The translations under genes were made by a program, and so were the position numbers. Shown here piece by piece: positions 27,488-35,759 of a stretch of DNA of 41,492 bases. Location of the stretch: assembly GCA_028817855.1 (NCBI GenBank), contig JAPPOT010000110.1, forward strand, positions 11,195 to 52,686. The letters run 5' to 3'. The notes under the pieces were generated by a model. The model ran no database searches and was not told where the DNA came from. It saw only the letters and a program-made list of their open reading frames with translations. The first letter of the stretch is position 1, and every line of letters begins with the position of its first letter. The DNA is from Myxococcales bacterium (lineage in GTDB: Bacteria > Myxococcota_A > Polyangia > Polyangiales > JAFGIB01).

Positions 27488-29413
27488 ATGGCTACCGAGA
27501 GCGCGGCCAAACCGCAGAAATTCAAGGCGGAGGTGAGCCAGGTCCTGAGCCTGGTGATCAACTCCCTCTACTCCAACAAGGACATCTTCCTGCGCGAGCT
27601 GGTCTCGAACGCGGCAGACGCCCTCGACAAACGGCGCTTCGAGAGCATCGCCAAACCGAAGCTCACGCCGGAGGGGCACGAGCCCCGGATCCGGCTCATC
27701 CCCGATCGCGAGGCCGGCACGCTGACGATCTGGGACAACGGCATCGGCATGGGCAAGGGCGCGCTGGCCAAGGATCTAGGCACGGTGGCGCGCTCGGGGA
27801 CGAAGGAGTTCGCCAAGAAGCTCGAGGAGGCTACGCAGCAGGCGGAGCAGGGCGAGCTGAGCTTGATCGGTCAATTCGGCGTCGGGTTCTACAGCGGCTA
27901 CCTTGTCGCGGACTCGATCGACGTGGTCAGTCGCGGGGCCGGGAGCGCGGACGCTCATCGCTGGAGCTCGGACGGGCAGGAAAGCTTCACGATCGAGGCG
28001 ACCGAGCGCGAGGAGCCTGGCACGTCGGTGGTGCTCCACCTCAAGGACGAGCAGAAGAAGTACTTGGAGGAGTACGAGCTGCGGAATCTGGTCCGCACGT
28101 ACTCCGACTTCATCGACTATCCGATCGAGCTGCTGGTCGACCGCAAGGGCGGCGACGACGATGGAGATGACGACGGGGACGAGCCCCAGGGGCCGCACTT
28201 CGAATCGATCAACCGCGCCAGTGCCTTGTGGACGCGCCCGAAGAGCGAGATCAGCGACGAGCAATACGAGGAGCTCTACAAGCACCTCTCCCACGACTGG
28301 GAGCCGCCATTGTGCCGCGCGCACTTCTCGGTCGAGGGCACCCAGATGTTCACCGGGCTGCTCTTCGTGCCCAAGCGCGCTCCCTTCGACATGCTCGCGC
28401 CCCAGGGTGAGAGTGAGCATGGCGTGCGCCTCTACGTGCGGCGCATCTTCATCATGGACAACTGCAAGGAGCTGCTGCCGCGCTGGCTGCGCTTCGTGCG
28501 CGGCGTGATCGACAGCGATGACCTGCCGCTGAACGTGTCGCGCGAGCTGCTGCAAGACTCCGCGATCGTGCGGGTCATCCGCAAGCAGGTGATCCGGCGG
28601 GTGCTCGATGCGCTGGGCACGGTGGCCAAGGACTCTCCCGAGCAGTATGCGGTGTTCTGGAATACCTTCGGTGCCGTTTTCAAGGAGGGCCTGCACTTCG
28701 ATGCGGATCAGAAGGACAAGATCGCGCCCCTGTTGCGCTACGAGAGCAGTGGCAGCGAGGGGCTGACGTCGCTGCCCGAGTACGTGGAGCGCATGGCCGA
28801 AGGGCAGGAGAAGATCTACTACGCCCTCGGTCCCAGCTCCGAGATGCTGCTCAAGAGCCCGCACCTGGAGGGCCTCAAGGCCAAGGACTACGAGGTCCTC
28901 TTCATGACCGACGGCGTCGACCAATGGGCGGTGGAAGGCCTGCAGGAGTTCGGCGGCAAGCCCCTTGTCACCGCCATGGAGGCGGACGTGGATCGCGGCG
29001 ATGACGGCAAGTCCGAGGACGCCGACAAGGAGGGAGGCGAGCTGTCCGAGCTGCGGGAGCGCTGCAAGCAGGTGCTCGAGGAGCACGTCAGCGAGGTGCG
29101 GGTGTCCAGCCGCCTGACCGACTCCCCTGCCTGTCTGGTGCTGCCCAAGGGCGGCCTACCCGCCCACTTGGAGCGCATGATCCGCAGCTACCAGCAGGAC
29201 CTGCCCACCCAGAAGCGCATTCTGGAGCTGAACCCCAGCCACGCGCTCATCAAGCGCATGGAGAGCGTGCGCGCCGATGAGCCCGAATCGGACAAGCTCA
29301 CCGAGTGGATCGAGATGCTCTACGACCAGGCCCTGCTGAGCGAGGGCAGCCCCCTGCCGGACCCCACGCGCTTCGCGTCGCGGGTGGCGACGCTGATGGA
29401 GCAGCAGGGCTAG
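27488..29413 (+). CDS. htpG: Molecular chaperone HtpG (Hsp90)
   Basis: 641 aa, normal for bacterial Hsp90. An ATP-driven dimeric chaperone of the cytoplasm. The GHKL ATPase site is complete: FLRELVSNAADALDK (catalytic Glu37, Asn41), WDNGIGMGK (Asp83), and GQFGVGFYSGYLVAD. The middle domain has the RVFIMD-like stretch VRRIFIMDNCKELLPRWLRFVRGVIDSDDLPLNVSRE, including the conserved Arg for the gamma-phosphate. The C-terminal dimerisation domain ends MEQQG and lacks the eukaryotic MEEVD. An acidic insertion (GGDDDGDDDGDEPQG, near residues 222-236) sits where the charged linker of eukaryotic Hsp90 lies and is unusual for a bacterial protein. No Shine-Dalgarno precedes the ATG. The long open frame upstream is discounted. 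Confidence 0.95.
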   Translation: MATESAAKPQKFKAEVSQVLSLVINSLYSNKDIFLRELVSNAADALDKRRFESIAKPKLTPEGHEPRIRLIPDREAGTLTIWDNGIGMGKGALAKDLGTVARSGTKEFAKKLEEATQQAEQGELSLIGQFGVGFYSGYLVADSIDVVSRGAGSADAHRWSSDGQESFTIEATEREEPGTSVVLHLKDEQKKYLEEYELRNLVRTYSDFIDYPIELLVDRKGGDDDGDDDGDEPQGPHFESINRASALWTRPKSEISDEQYEELYKHLSHDWEPPLCRAHFSVEGTQMFTGLLFVPKRAPFDMLAPQGESEHGVRLYVRRIFIMDNCKELLPRWLRFVRGVIDSDDLPLNVSRELLQDSAIVRVIRKQVIRRVLDALGTVAKDSPEQYAVFWNTFGAVFKEGLHFDADQKDKIAPLLRYESSGSEGLTSLPEYVERMAEGQEKIYYALGPSSEMLLKSPHLEGLKAKDYEVLFMTDGVDQWAVEGLQEFGGKPLVTAMEADVDRGDDGKSEDADKEGGELSELRERCKQVLEEHVSEVRVSSRLTDSPACLVLPKGGLPAHLERMIRSYQQDLPTQKRILELNPSHALIKRMESVRADEPESDKLTEWIEMLYDQALLSEGSPLPDPTRFASRVATLMEQQG

Positions 29414-29597
29414 GGCCCGGGCGCGGCCCGTCCGCGCACGTGAGGCACGCTAGCCCTGCATCGCAGCACGTGATGCGCTCGATCGGGGAGACCCACAGCG
29501 CGCACATCGAGCGGGTCCGCAGGTCAGCTACAACGCCCCGAGCCCCGCGCTCATCAACGGGTGGTCGGGTGCGGGTGCGGGCGGAGCTCGGGTATGG

Positions 29598-31361
29598 CTA
29601 GCTGTAGAGCGCCTCGAGGTGCTCCTTGTACTTCTCCATCACGTTGCGGCGCTTGAGCTTCAGCGTGGGCGTCAGCATGTCGTTGGCGGTCGTCAGCTCT
29701 TCGGGCTCCAGCAGGAACTCCCGCACCGCCTCGAAGCCCTTGAAGTCGCGACTGCAGCTATCGATCTCGCGCCGGAAGAGGTCCTGGGTACGGCGGTCCG
29801 CCAGCAGGGCCTGCGCGTCGGTGGGCACACCATTGCCCTCGGCCCAGGCCTTGAGCGAGGGCATGTCCGGCACCACGAGCGCCACGTTGTAGGGCTTGTT
29901 CGATCCCCAGATCACGCACTGGGCGATGTACGGGCTCAGCTGCAGCTTCTCCTCGAGCGGCGCAGGGGCCACGTACTTGCCGGTCTCCAGCTTGTAGAGC
30001 TCCTTCACCCGGCCCGTGATGTAGAGAAAACCGTCCGCGTCGATCCGGCCCAGGTCACCCGAGCGCAGGCCGCCGTCCTTGGTCAGGGTCTCGTCCGTCA
30101 CCTGGGGCAGGTTGTGGTACCCGCGCATCACGCCGGTGCCGTAGATCAGGATCTCGCCCTCACCATCGCCGGCGCCGGGGGCGTCGTAGTCGAGCTTGAC
30201 GTCGACACCGGGGACGGGCTTGCCCACCGAGCCGAGCCGGCTCGCCCCGGGGCTGTTGGCCGTGGTGCAGCCGCTGGACTCGGTCATGCCGTCGCCCTCG
30301 GAGCCCTGGATGCCGAGGGTGTCGATGACCTCGGCGACCTCCGGCGACAGCGCCGCCGCCCCCGAGAAGGCGAAGCGCAGGTCGCCACCGAAGCGCTCGC
30401 CGATCTTGGAGAAGATCAGCTTCTCTGCCAGCGGCAGTGAGACCCGCTCCCCGAGCGACAGGGCTTGCCCCTTCTTCGCTTTGGCCTTGGCCGACAGGCC
30501 CGCGTGGAAGATGTTCTGGATGACCTTGGGCCGACCCGCGACTTGCTTCTGCACGCCGTCATAGATGCGGTTCCAGATGCGCGGAACCGCGAAGAGCATG
30601 GTGGGCTTCACCTCCGGCAGGTACTGCAGGAGATTGTCGACGTCGTCGCAAATCGCGATGGTGCCGCCGATCGCGATCAGCGTGTTCAGCTCGACCGAGC
30701 CACCGAAGACATGTGCCCAGGGCAGGAAGGCCAGCGAGCGGTCGCCCTCCTTCACCGGCGCCGTCTCCAGCAGGGCGCTCACGTTGGCCGCCAGGTTGTG
30801 GTGGCTCAGCTCGACGCCCTTCGGATTGCCGGTGGTGCCCGAGGTGTAGATCAGCGAGGCGAGGTCGGCGTCCGCGGGGCGGGTCGGCTCGACCGGGGAC
30901 TCGCCGCCCTTGCGCATCAGCTCGGCGTAGGTGGGGCCGGTGAAGTCCACGACGTGCTCGAGCTGCGGGCAGTCCCCCTTCAGGCTCGTGACGCGCTGGG
31001 CGATCAGCTCGCCCGCCACCAGGCAGACCTTGGCGCCACTGTCCTGGAGGATGTAGGCCCACTCCTTGTCGAGCTGGGCCTCGTACATCGGTACGTAGAT
31101 CGCGCCGCGGGTGTAGGTGCCGTAGGCGCATACGGCCCACTCCAGCCGGTTGTTGCTGATGACCGCCACCTTGTCGCCGGGTCCCACGCCGAGCGCGGCG
31201 AGCCCGCCCCGGGCCCGATCCACCTGCTGGCGGAACTGCTTGTACGTGGTCCACTCCCAGCCGCTGACCTTGCGCGTGCCGAACAGGGGGCGGTCGGCGT
31301 AGCGTGCGGTGCACTCCTCGAAGGAGGCGACGAGGTTCGTGTAGCGCGGTTCGTAGGCCAT
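29598..31361 (-). CDS. Long-chain fatty-acid-CoA ligase (AMP-forming)
   Basis: 587 aa. It activates fatty acids to acyl-CoA through an acyl-adenylate. The ANL-superfamily motifs in order are IYTSGTTGNPKGVELSH (P-loop, near residue 170), FLPWAHVFG, FSGAAALSPEVAEVIDTLGIQ, then GDGMTESSGC in place of the usual GYGLTET. SGDLGRIDADGFLYITGRVKELYKLETGKYVAP follows, and finally TLKLKRRNV with the C-terminal catalytic Lys. The Tyr-to-Asp change in GDGMTES is in the adenine-binding motif and may alter activity or specificity. The length matches FadD15/FACS-type ligases. Start at ATG 31361; no Shine-Dalgarno is obvious. Two AT-rich dyads upstream are probable operator sites. Confidence 0.92.
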   Translation of the reverse strand: MAYEPRYTNLVASFEECTARYADRPLFGTRKVSGWEWTTYKQFRQQVDRARGGLAALGVGPGDKVAVISNNRLEWAVCAYGTYTRGAIYVPMYEAQLDKEWAYILQDSGAKVCLVAGELIAQRVTSLKGDCPQLEHVVDFTGPTYAELMRKGGESPVEPTRPADADLASLIYTSGTTGNPKGVELSHHNLAANVSALLETAPVKEGDRSLAFLPWAHVFGGSVELNTLIAIGGTIAICDDVDNLLQYLPEVKPTMLFAVPRIWNRIYDGVQKQVAGRPKVIQNIFHAGLSAKAKAKKGQALSLGERVSLPLAEKLIFSKIGERFGGDLRFAFSGAAALSPEVAEVIDTLGIQGSEGDGMTESSGCTTANSPGASRLGSVGKPVPGVDVKLDYDAPGAGDGEGEILIYGTGVMRGYHNLPQVTDETLTKDGGLRSGDLGRIDADGFLYITGRVKELYKLETGKYVAPAPLEEKLQLSPYIAQCVIWGSNKPYNVALVVPDMPSLKAWAEGNGVPTDAQALLADRRTQDLFRREIDSCSRDFKGFEAVREFLLEPEELTTANDMLTPTLKLKRRNVMEKYKEHLEALYS

Positions 31362-31446
31362 GGCTCGGTGGTCCGGACGCTCGTGCGCGACTCGTACGGC
31401 GCGAGCCTACTACGTCCCGATCGGGTATCGCAGCCAGGTCACACCC

Positions 31447-31493
31447 ATTCCAATTTGGAATAGTTTAGAGTCAATCCATTCCTCTTGGAATGG
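31447..31493 (-). promoter_or_regulatory. Pair of ATTCC/GGAAT dyads upstream of the acyl-CoA ligase
   Basis: ATTCCAA-t-TTGGAAT (31447-31461) and CCATTCC-tctt-GGAATGG (31476-31493) are both perfect inverted repeats, about 30 bp centre to centre (three helical turns). The outer arms ACCCATTCCAA and TTGGAATGGGT are also inverted copies. The stretch is AT-rich against a GC-rich background. On the minus strand TTGACT (31474-31469) lies between them and could be a -35 element. A TetR-type fatty-acid-responsive repressor is the likely kind of binder; this is inference. Confidence 0.6.
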
Positions 31494-31494
31494 G

Positions 31495-32355
31495 TTAGCT
31501 CTGCTCCAACAGTCCCTTGAGCTGATTCGGAGGCACGGCGTACTGCGCGCCGCAGTAGTCGCAGCCCATCTCGATCACCTCCTGGGCATCGACCAGCTCC
31601 TGCAGCTGCTCGCGGCCCAGGCTCGCCAGCGCGCCCACCACGCGCACGGCGCTACAACGGCACTCGAAGCGCAGCGGGCTTTCATCCAGGCGCGTGAACG
31701 GCATTCCGTACAGCAGCTCGTCGAGCAATGGTCCCGGCGCCCCATCCCGGTCGGTGATCAGCCGATCGATCCGCTCGAAGTCGCGCAGGCGCTCGGTCAT
31801 CACGGCCAGCGGACCGCGCCCCACCTCGGGCAGCAGCTGCACGATGTAGCCGCCAGCGGCTTTCACGGTCTGTTCCTCGAGCACGCATGCCACCGCGATC
31901 ATCGAGGCCACCTGTTCGGACGACGCCATGTACCCCATGAGCGCCTCGGAGATGCCTCCGCCTTCCGGGATGCTCACCACGCCGCGATGGATCTCGCCCG
32001 TGTAGAGCGTGCGCATCATCTCGAGCACGCCGCCCTCGAGCACGACGTCCTCCAGGCCGTCGGTGCGGGTCAGCAGTCCGCGGTTGCCACCGCCGGGGTC
32101 GGCGTCCGCTACCAGTCGCCCGCGGCCGTCGCGGGTCTGGAACAGCCCCTGGACGCGGTGCTTGGGAGCCATCGTCTCGCGCACGATCGCTGCGCCAGTC
32201 ACGAGCTCGCCCAAGTAGCGCCCGTTATCGCCCCAGGCCTGCTGGGCCTGCAGCACCCGCTGCACGGTGTCGGTCGTGCGCGTGATGACGACCCGGAAGG
32301 CTCCGTCGTCGGTCATCGCGCGCAGCACACTGTCGGCTGGCCGCTCGGCGCTCAT
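31495..32355 (-). CDS. hslO: Hsp33 redox-regulated chaperone HslO
   Basis: 286 aa, the family's normal length. A holdase switched on by oxidation plus heat. The redox zinc centre is complete at the C-terminus: FECRCSA (Cys232, Cys234) and MGCDYCGAQY (Cys265, Cys268). N-terminal Hsp33 fold motifs are AFRVVITRTTDTVQRVLQAQQA, GRYLGELVTGAAIVRETM and the TGEIHRGVVSIPEGGGISEALMGYMASSEQV segment. The start at 32355 is chosen where homology begins; the frame is open for another 91 codons upstream without looking coding. No clear Shine-Dalgarno. It is followed on the same strand by the acyl-CoA ligase 133 bases away, but the dyads between suggest separate control. Confidence 0.93.
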   Translation of the reverse strand: MSAERPADSVLRAMTDDGAFRVVITRTTDTVQRVLQAQQAWGDNGRYLGELVTGAAIVRETMAPKHRVQGLFQTRDGRGRLVADADPGGGNRGLLTRTDGLEDVVLEGGVLEMMRTLYTGEIHRGVVSIPEGGGISEALMGYMASSEQVASMIAVACVLEEQTVKAAGGYIVQLLPEVGRGPLAVMTERLRDFERIDRLITDRDGAPGPLLDELLYGMPFTRLDESPLRFECRCSAVRVVGALASLGREQLQELVDAQEVIEMGCDYCGAQYAVPPNQLKGLLEQS

Positions 32356-32563
32356 GGGACCGCGTAACTTGCATCGCGTGAGCGGCTTGCGCAACCAGCT
32401 TCCCGGCCACTCGGCCGGTTTTCTGCCGTCGTGTTTCGGGCGCCCGGGTGGCAGGAGTTGGTCATTGCATGGGCAACGGCGGTTCGTCTGCCCATGGTCT
32501 TTTATCGCCAGGAATGGGGAGCGTACCTTCAGCGTCGGGTGTCCGAAGGTAGGGATTCGTCTG
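32356..32563 (+). promoter_or_regulatory. Divergent control region of hslO and the wHTH regulator, with two hairpins
   Basis: CCGGCC-actc-GGCCGG followed by TTTT (32403-32422) has the form of an intrinsic terminator on the plus strand. CATGGGCA (32468-32475) and TGCCCATG (32489-32496) are perfect inverted arms 13 bases apart, followed by TCTTTTAT. Both lie in the leader of the regulator gene if its promoter is further left, so attenuation is possible; the second may instead be an operator. GGTAGGG is the probable ribosome binding site before the ATG at 32564. Confidence 0.4.
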
Positions 32564-35500
32564 ATGTCGGCTGGGTCGGGTGCAGGGGTGAGCGGGGTCG
32601 ATTCCGAAGTCGGAGCGGGGGGCGGCAACCGGCTGGACGGGCGGCCGTGGTTGTCCGGTCACGGTCGCGTCCCTACCCTGCACGCGGTGCGTTACCACTT
32701 CGGGGAGTTTGAGCTGGACGCATCCGCGTTCGAGCTGCGTCGTGGCGGTGAGCCGATCCCGGTCCAGCCCAAGGTATTCGATGCCCTCCACTATCTGGTG
32801 CGCAACCGCGGGCGGATCGTCTCGCGCCAGGAGCTGCTCGAGGCCCTGTGGCCAGAGGAGCACGTCAACGACACGGCCGTGCCATGGACCATCATGCATG
32901 CACGCAAGGCGCTCGGGCAGCGCGGCACCGACAAGGCACCGGTCGAGACGGTCCGCGGTCGCGGCTATCGCTTCGTCGACGAGGTCCGCATCCAGCGTGT
33001 GGGCGCACCCTCGGGCGGTGGCCCGACGACGTCCGCTCCTGCGGACCGCGCCTCGCTGCCTGCGCTGGCCGAGCCGGATGAGCCCCTGATCGGTCGCGAC
33101 GCGGAGCTGACCCAGCTGGGCACCGCCCTCGACCGCGTGCTAGTGGGCCGCGGTCGCATGATCGTCATCCGTGGAGAGGCGGGCGTGGGCAAGAGCCGGG
33201 TGGCCACCGAGTTGCTGCGCTTCGCGGTCCATCGGGGCGTGGGTACCCTCCTGGGGCGCTGCTACGAGGGCGAGCTGTCACCGCCGTTCTGGCCCTGGAT
33301 TCAGCTGCTGCGTGGCACCACGCGTGAGCCTGCCCCGGGTGGTGAGCTGAGGGATGAGATCGGGAGCCTACTCGAAGAGCTCTCCGCGATGACCACCGAG
33401 GCGCGCGGCGCGGAGGACGCCGGACGCGCGGCGCGCTTCTGGTTGTTGGACCGCGTCGGCCGTGCCGTGCTGCGCCTGGCGCAGCAGGCGCCGCGGGTGC
33501 TCGTGGTGGAGGACCTGCAGTGGGCTGACGAGCCCTCCCTGCAGGTACTGAGCTTCCTCGCTGCCGAGCTCGGCACCGCGCCGTTGCTGATCGTGGCGAC
33601 CTGTCGGGAGGCTGCAGCCGCCGGGGAGGGGGAGAGCCCGACGCTGCGCCGCCTCGTGCAGGGGGCCGAGTGCATCGAGCTCGGCGGGCTGAGCGAGGAG
33701 ATGACCGTGCGCCAGGTGCGCGAGCTGACCGGGGTGACGGACGCGCTGGCCGAGATGGGTGGGCGCTCGATCGCGCACGTGATTCACGATCGCACCGGCG
33801 GCAACCCGCTGCTCGTGCGCGAGGTGGTGCATCACATGCTGCTCGCGCATGGCGCCGAGGGCTTCGCCAGCGCCACGGCCCGCGATGTGGCGGTGCCCCA
33901 GGCTGCCCAGGAGCTGCTGCGCGCGCGGCTCGAGGAGCTGGCGCCCGACGCCGCTCGTGCGGTGGCCGCCGCGAGCATCTTTGGGCGGAGTTTCCCGGTC
34001 TCGCTGCTCGCTGCGGTGCTGCAGCGCCCCGTCGACAGTCTCTTCGCCCACCTGGAGCAGGGTGTCGTCGCGGGTCTGCTCGTGCACGACGAGCGCCGCG
34101 GGCACTACCTCTTTCGCCACGACCTGCTGCGAGACGCGGTCTACGGCGGCCTGCCGCCGGTGGAGCGGGCGCGGCTCCACCGCGCTGCGGCGCGGGCGCT
34201 GCGCGCGGACGCGGGGGCCGTGCCTCCGGCCCAGATCGCCTTTCACCTCTATCACGCGCTGCCCCAGTCCGATGCGCAGGAGGTGCTGGAGTGGTCGGAG
34301 CGCGCGGGTCTCGCGGCCAGGCGCGCCTACGACTACGCCGACTCCGTCACCTTCTTCACCTGGGCCCTCGAGGCGCGCACCTTCCTCTCCGACGCCCAGC
34401 CGCGCAGCGATGCGGAGCTGCTGCTCGAGCGCGGGGCCGCGCGACGCTTTGCGGGTGACAGCAACGGGTCGCGCGAGGACCTGCAGCGCAGTGTCGCGAT
34501 CGCGAAGCGGTACGGATTTCTGGATCTGCTGGTGCGCGCGGCGCGCCGCAGCCACCCTGCCATCACCGTCGGTGGGGTCAACGACCCGGTCGCGCTCGAG
34601 GCGCTCGAGCATGCCCGCGCGCTGCTGAAGCCAGACGACGCTGCGCTGCGCGTGCAGGCTCTCGGACAGCTGGCGTGCATCGCGCCCTACGCGGCCGACA
34701 TGGAGCAGAGCAAGCGCCTGAGCGGTGAAGCGCTGGATGTAGCCCGGACCCTGGACGATCCCCGCCTGCTGCTCTTTGCGCTGCGCATGCGCCTCTACTC
34801 ACTGTCCGGACCGGACGATGGCGACGCGCTGATCGACACCGCCGCCGAGATCATGCGGCTCGATGGCGAGCCCCCGACCTGGAACAGCGGCGAGGCGACC
34901 GAGGCGCTCGAGAAGTGCCACCGCGCGCGCGGCGACATGGTCGCCAGCCGTGGCGCCCGCGAGCGCTTCCGCGAGATCGTGGAGCGCCTGCGCCTGCCCG
35001 AGGGGATGCTGCGCTACGAGCGCGAGTTGGCGCTGGACGCCTTCCACGCCGGCGACCTCGACGGCGCGGCGGCTCGGGCAAACGCGTGCCTGGTGCGCGC
35101 CAATCAGATCGGCGCGGGCTACGAGCGCCTCTTCAACGGCATCATCTCGCTCATGATCCTGCGCGAGCGCTCCGGGCTCGCCGACATGCCCGACAGCTGG
35201 TTCCCGGAGGCCTCGGGGCCCTTCGGCACGATGGCGGTCTATCGTGCGAGCTGGATGGTGGTGTCCTTCGAGGCCGGTCGGCATGCGGCCGCCGAGCGCG
35301 TGTACCGCGGGCTGATCGCGGACGATTTCGCCTCGGTCACCCGCGACGACACCTACACCGCCTCGCTCGCGCGCATCGGCATCGGGGCCGTGCAGCTCCA
35401 GGATCGCGAGGTGGGCCGCAAGCTCTATGAACGCCTGCTGCCCTACGCCGACCACAACACCGCCGACGGTCTCGGCTTCTATTACGGCAGCGCGGCGCAC

Positions 35501-35755
35501 TACCTGGGCATGCTGGCGCAGCTGATCGGCGAGCCCGGGCTGGCGCGGGAGCACTTCGAGCACGCGCTGCGCTTCAACCAGCAGCTCGAGTACCCGAGCG
35601 GCATCGCCCGCACGCACCTCGGCGTCGCCACCGTGCTCAAGGAAGGCGGCGCGGCCCACGATCTGCGCGCCAGTGCCGACCATGTCCGACGCGCGCGAGA
35701 GATCGCGGCCCGGCACGGCTTCGGGCCGATCCTCTCGGCCTGCGATGCCGTGTGA
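32564..35755 (+). CDS. Winged-helix / AAA ATPase / TPR transcriptional regulator
   Basis: 1063 aa. Residues about 42-140 form an OmpR/PhoB-type winged helix (YHFGEFELDASAFELRRGGEPIPVQPKVFDALHYLV ... APVETVRGRGYRFV). Then comes a STAND/AAA ATPase with LIGRDAELTQL, Walker A GEAGVGKS near residues 204-211, Walker B RVLVVEDLQWAD near residue 312, and GGNPLLVREVVHH. From about residue 560 on there are TPR-like helical repeats to the C-terminus. Such proteins couple ligand or partner binding to DNA binding; no phosphoacceptor domain is present. Start: ATG 32564 with GGTAGGG nine bases upstream; a GTG at 32687, right before the winged helix, is the alternative. Target genes are unknown. It converges with the porphyrinogen oxidase gene with a 4-bp gap. 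Confidence 0.88.
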   Translation: MSAGSGAGVSGVDSEVGAGGGNRLDGRPWLSGHGRVPTLHAVRYHFGEFELDASAFELRRGGEPIPVQPKVFDALHYLVRNRGRIVSRQELLEALWPEEHVNDTAVPWTIMHARKALGQRGTDKAPVETVRGRGYRFVDEVRIQRVGAPSGGGPTTSAPADRASLPALAEPDEPLIGRDAELTQLGTALDRVLVGRGRMIVIRGEAGVGKSRVATELLRFAVHRGVGTLLGRCYEGELSPPFWPWIQLLRGTTREPAPGGELRDEIGSLLEELSAMTTEARGAEDAGRAARFWLLDRVGRAVLRLAQQAPRVLVVEDLQWADEPSLQVLSFLAAELGTAPLLIVATCREAAAAGEGESPTLRRLVQGAECIELGGLSEEMTVRQVRELTGVTDALAEMGGRSIAHVIHDRTGGNPLLVREVVHHMLLAHGAEGFASATARDVAVPQAAQELLRARLEELAPDAARAVAAASIFGRSFPVSLLAAVLQRPVDSLFAHLEQGVVAGLLVHDERRGHYLFRHDLLRDAVYGGLPPVERARLHRAAARALRADAGAVPPAQIAFHLYHALPQSDAQEVLEWSERAGLAARRAYDYADSVTFFTWALEARTFLSDAQPRSDAELLLERGAARRFAGDSNGSREDLQRSVAIAKRYGFLDLLVRAARRSHPAITVGGVNDPVALEALEHARALLKPDDAALRVQALGQLACIAPYAADMEQSKRLSGEALDVARTLDDPRLLLFALRMRLYSLSGPDDGDALIDTAAEIMRLDGEPPTWNSGEATEALEKCHRARGDMVASRGARERFREIVERLRLPEGMLRYERELALDAFHAGDLDGAAARANACLVRANQIGAGYERLFNGIISLMILRERSGLADMPDSWFPEASGPFGTMAVYRASWMVVSFEAGRHAAAERVYRGLIADDFASVTRDDTYTASLARIGIGAVQLQDREVGRKLYERLLPYADHNTADGLGFYYGSAAHYLGMLAQLIGEPGLAREHFEHALRFNQQLEYPSGIARTHLGVATVLKEGGAAHDLRASADHVRRAREIAARHGFGPILSACDAV

Positions 35756-35759
35756 GCCC

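Noticed and set aside
29414-29597. Possible short gene between htpG and the acyl-CoA ligase
   Set aside because: Frames are short, no start with a ribosome binding site and no recognisable motif; treated as a convergent spacer with nothing identifiable.
32267-32563. Extension of the large regulator to the left across the hslO start
   Set aside because: That text overlaps the hslO coding region in antisense and has no winged-helix similarity.
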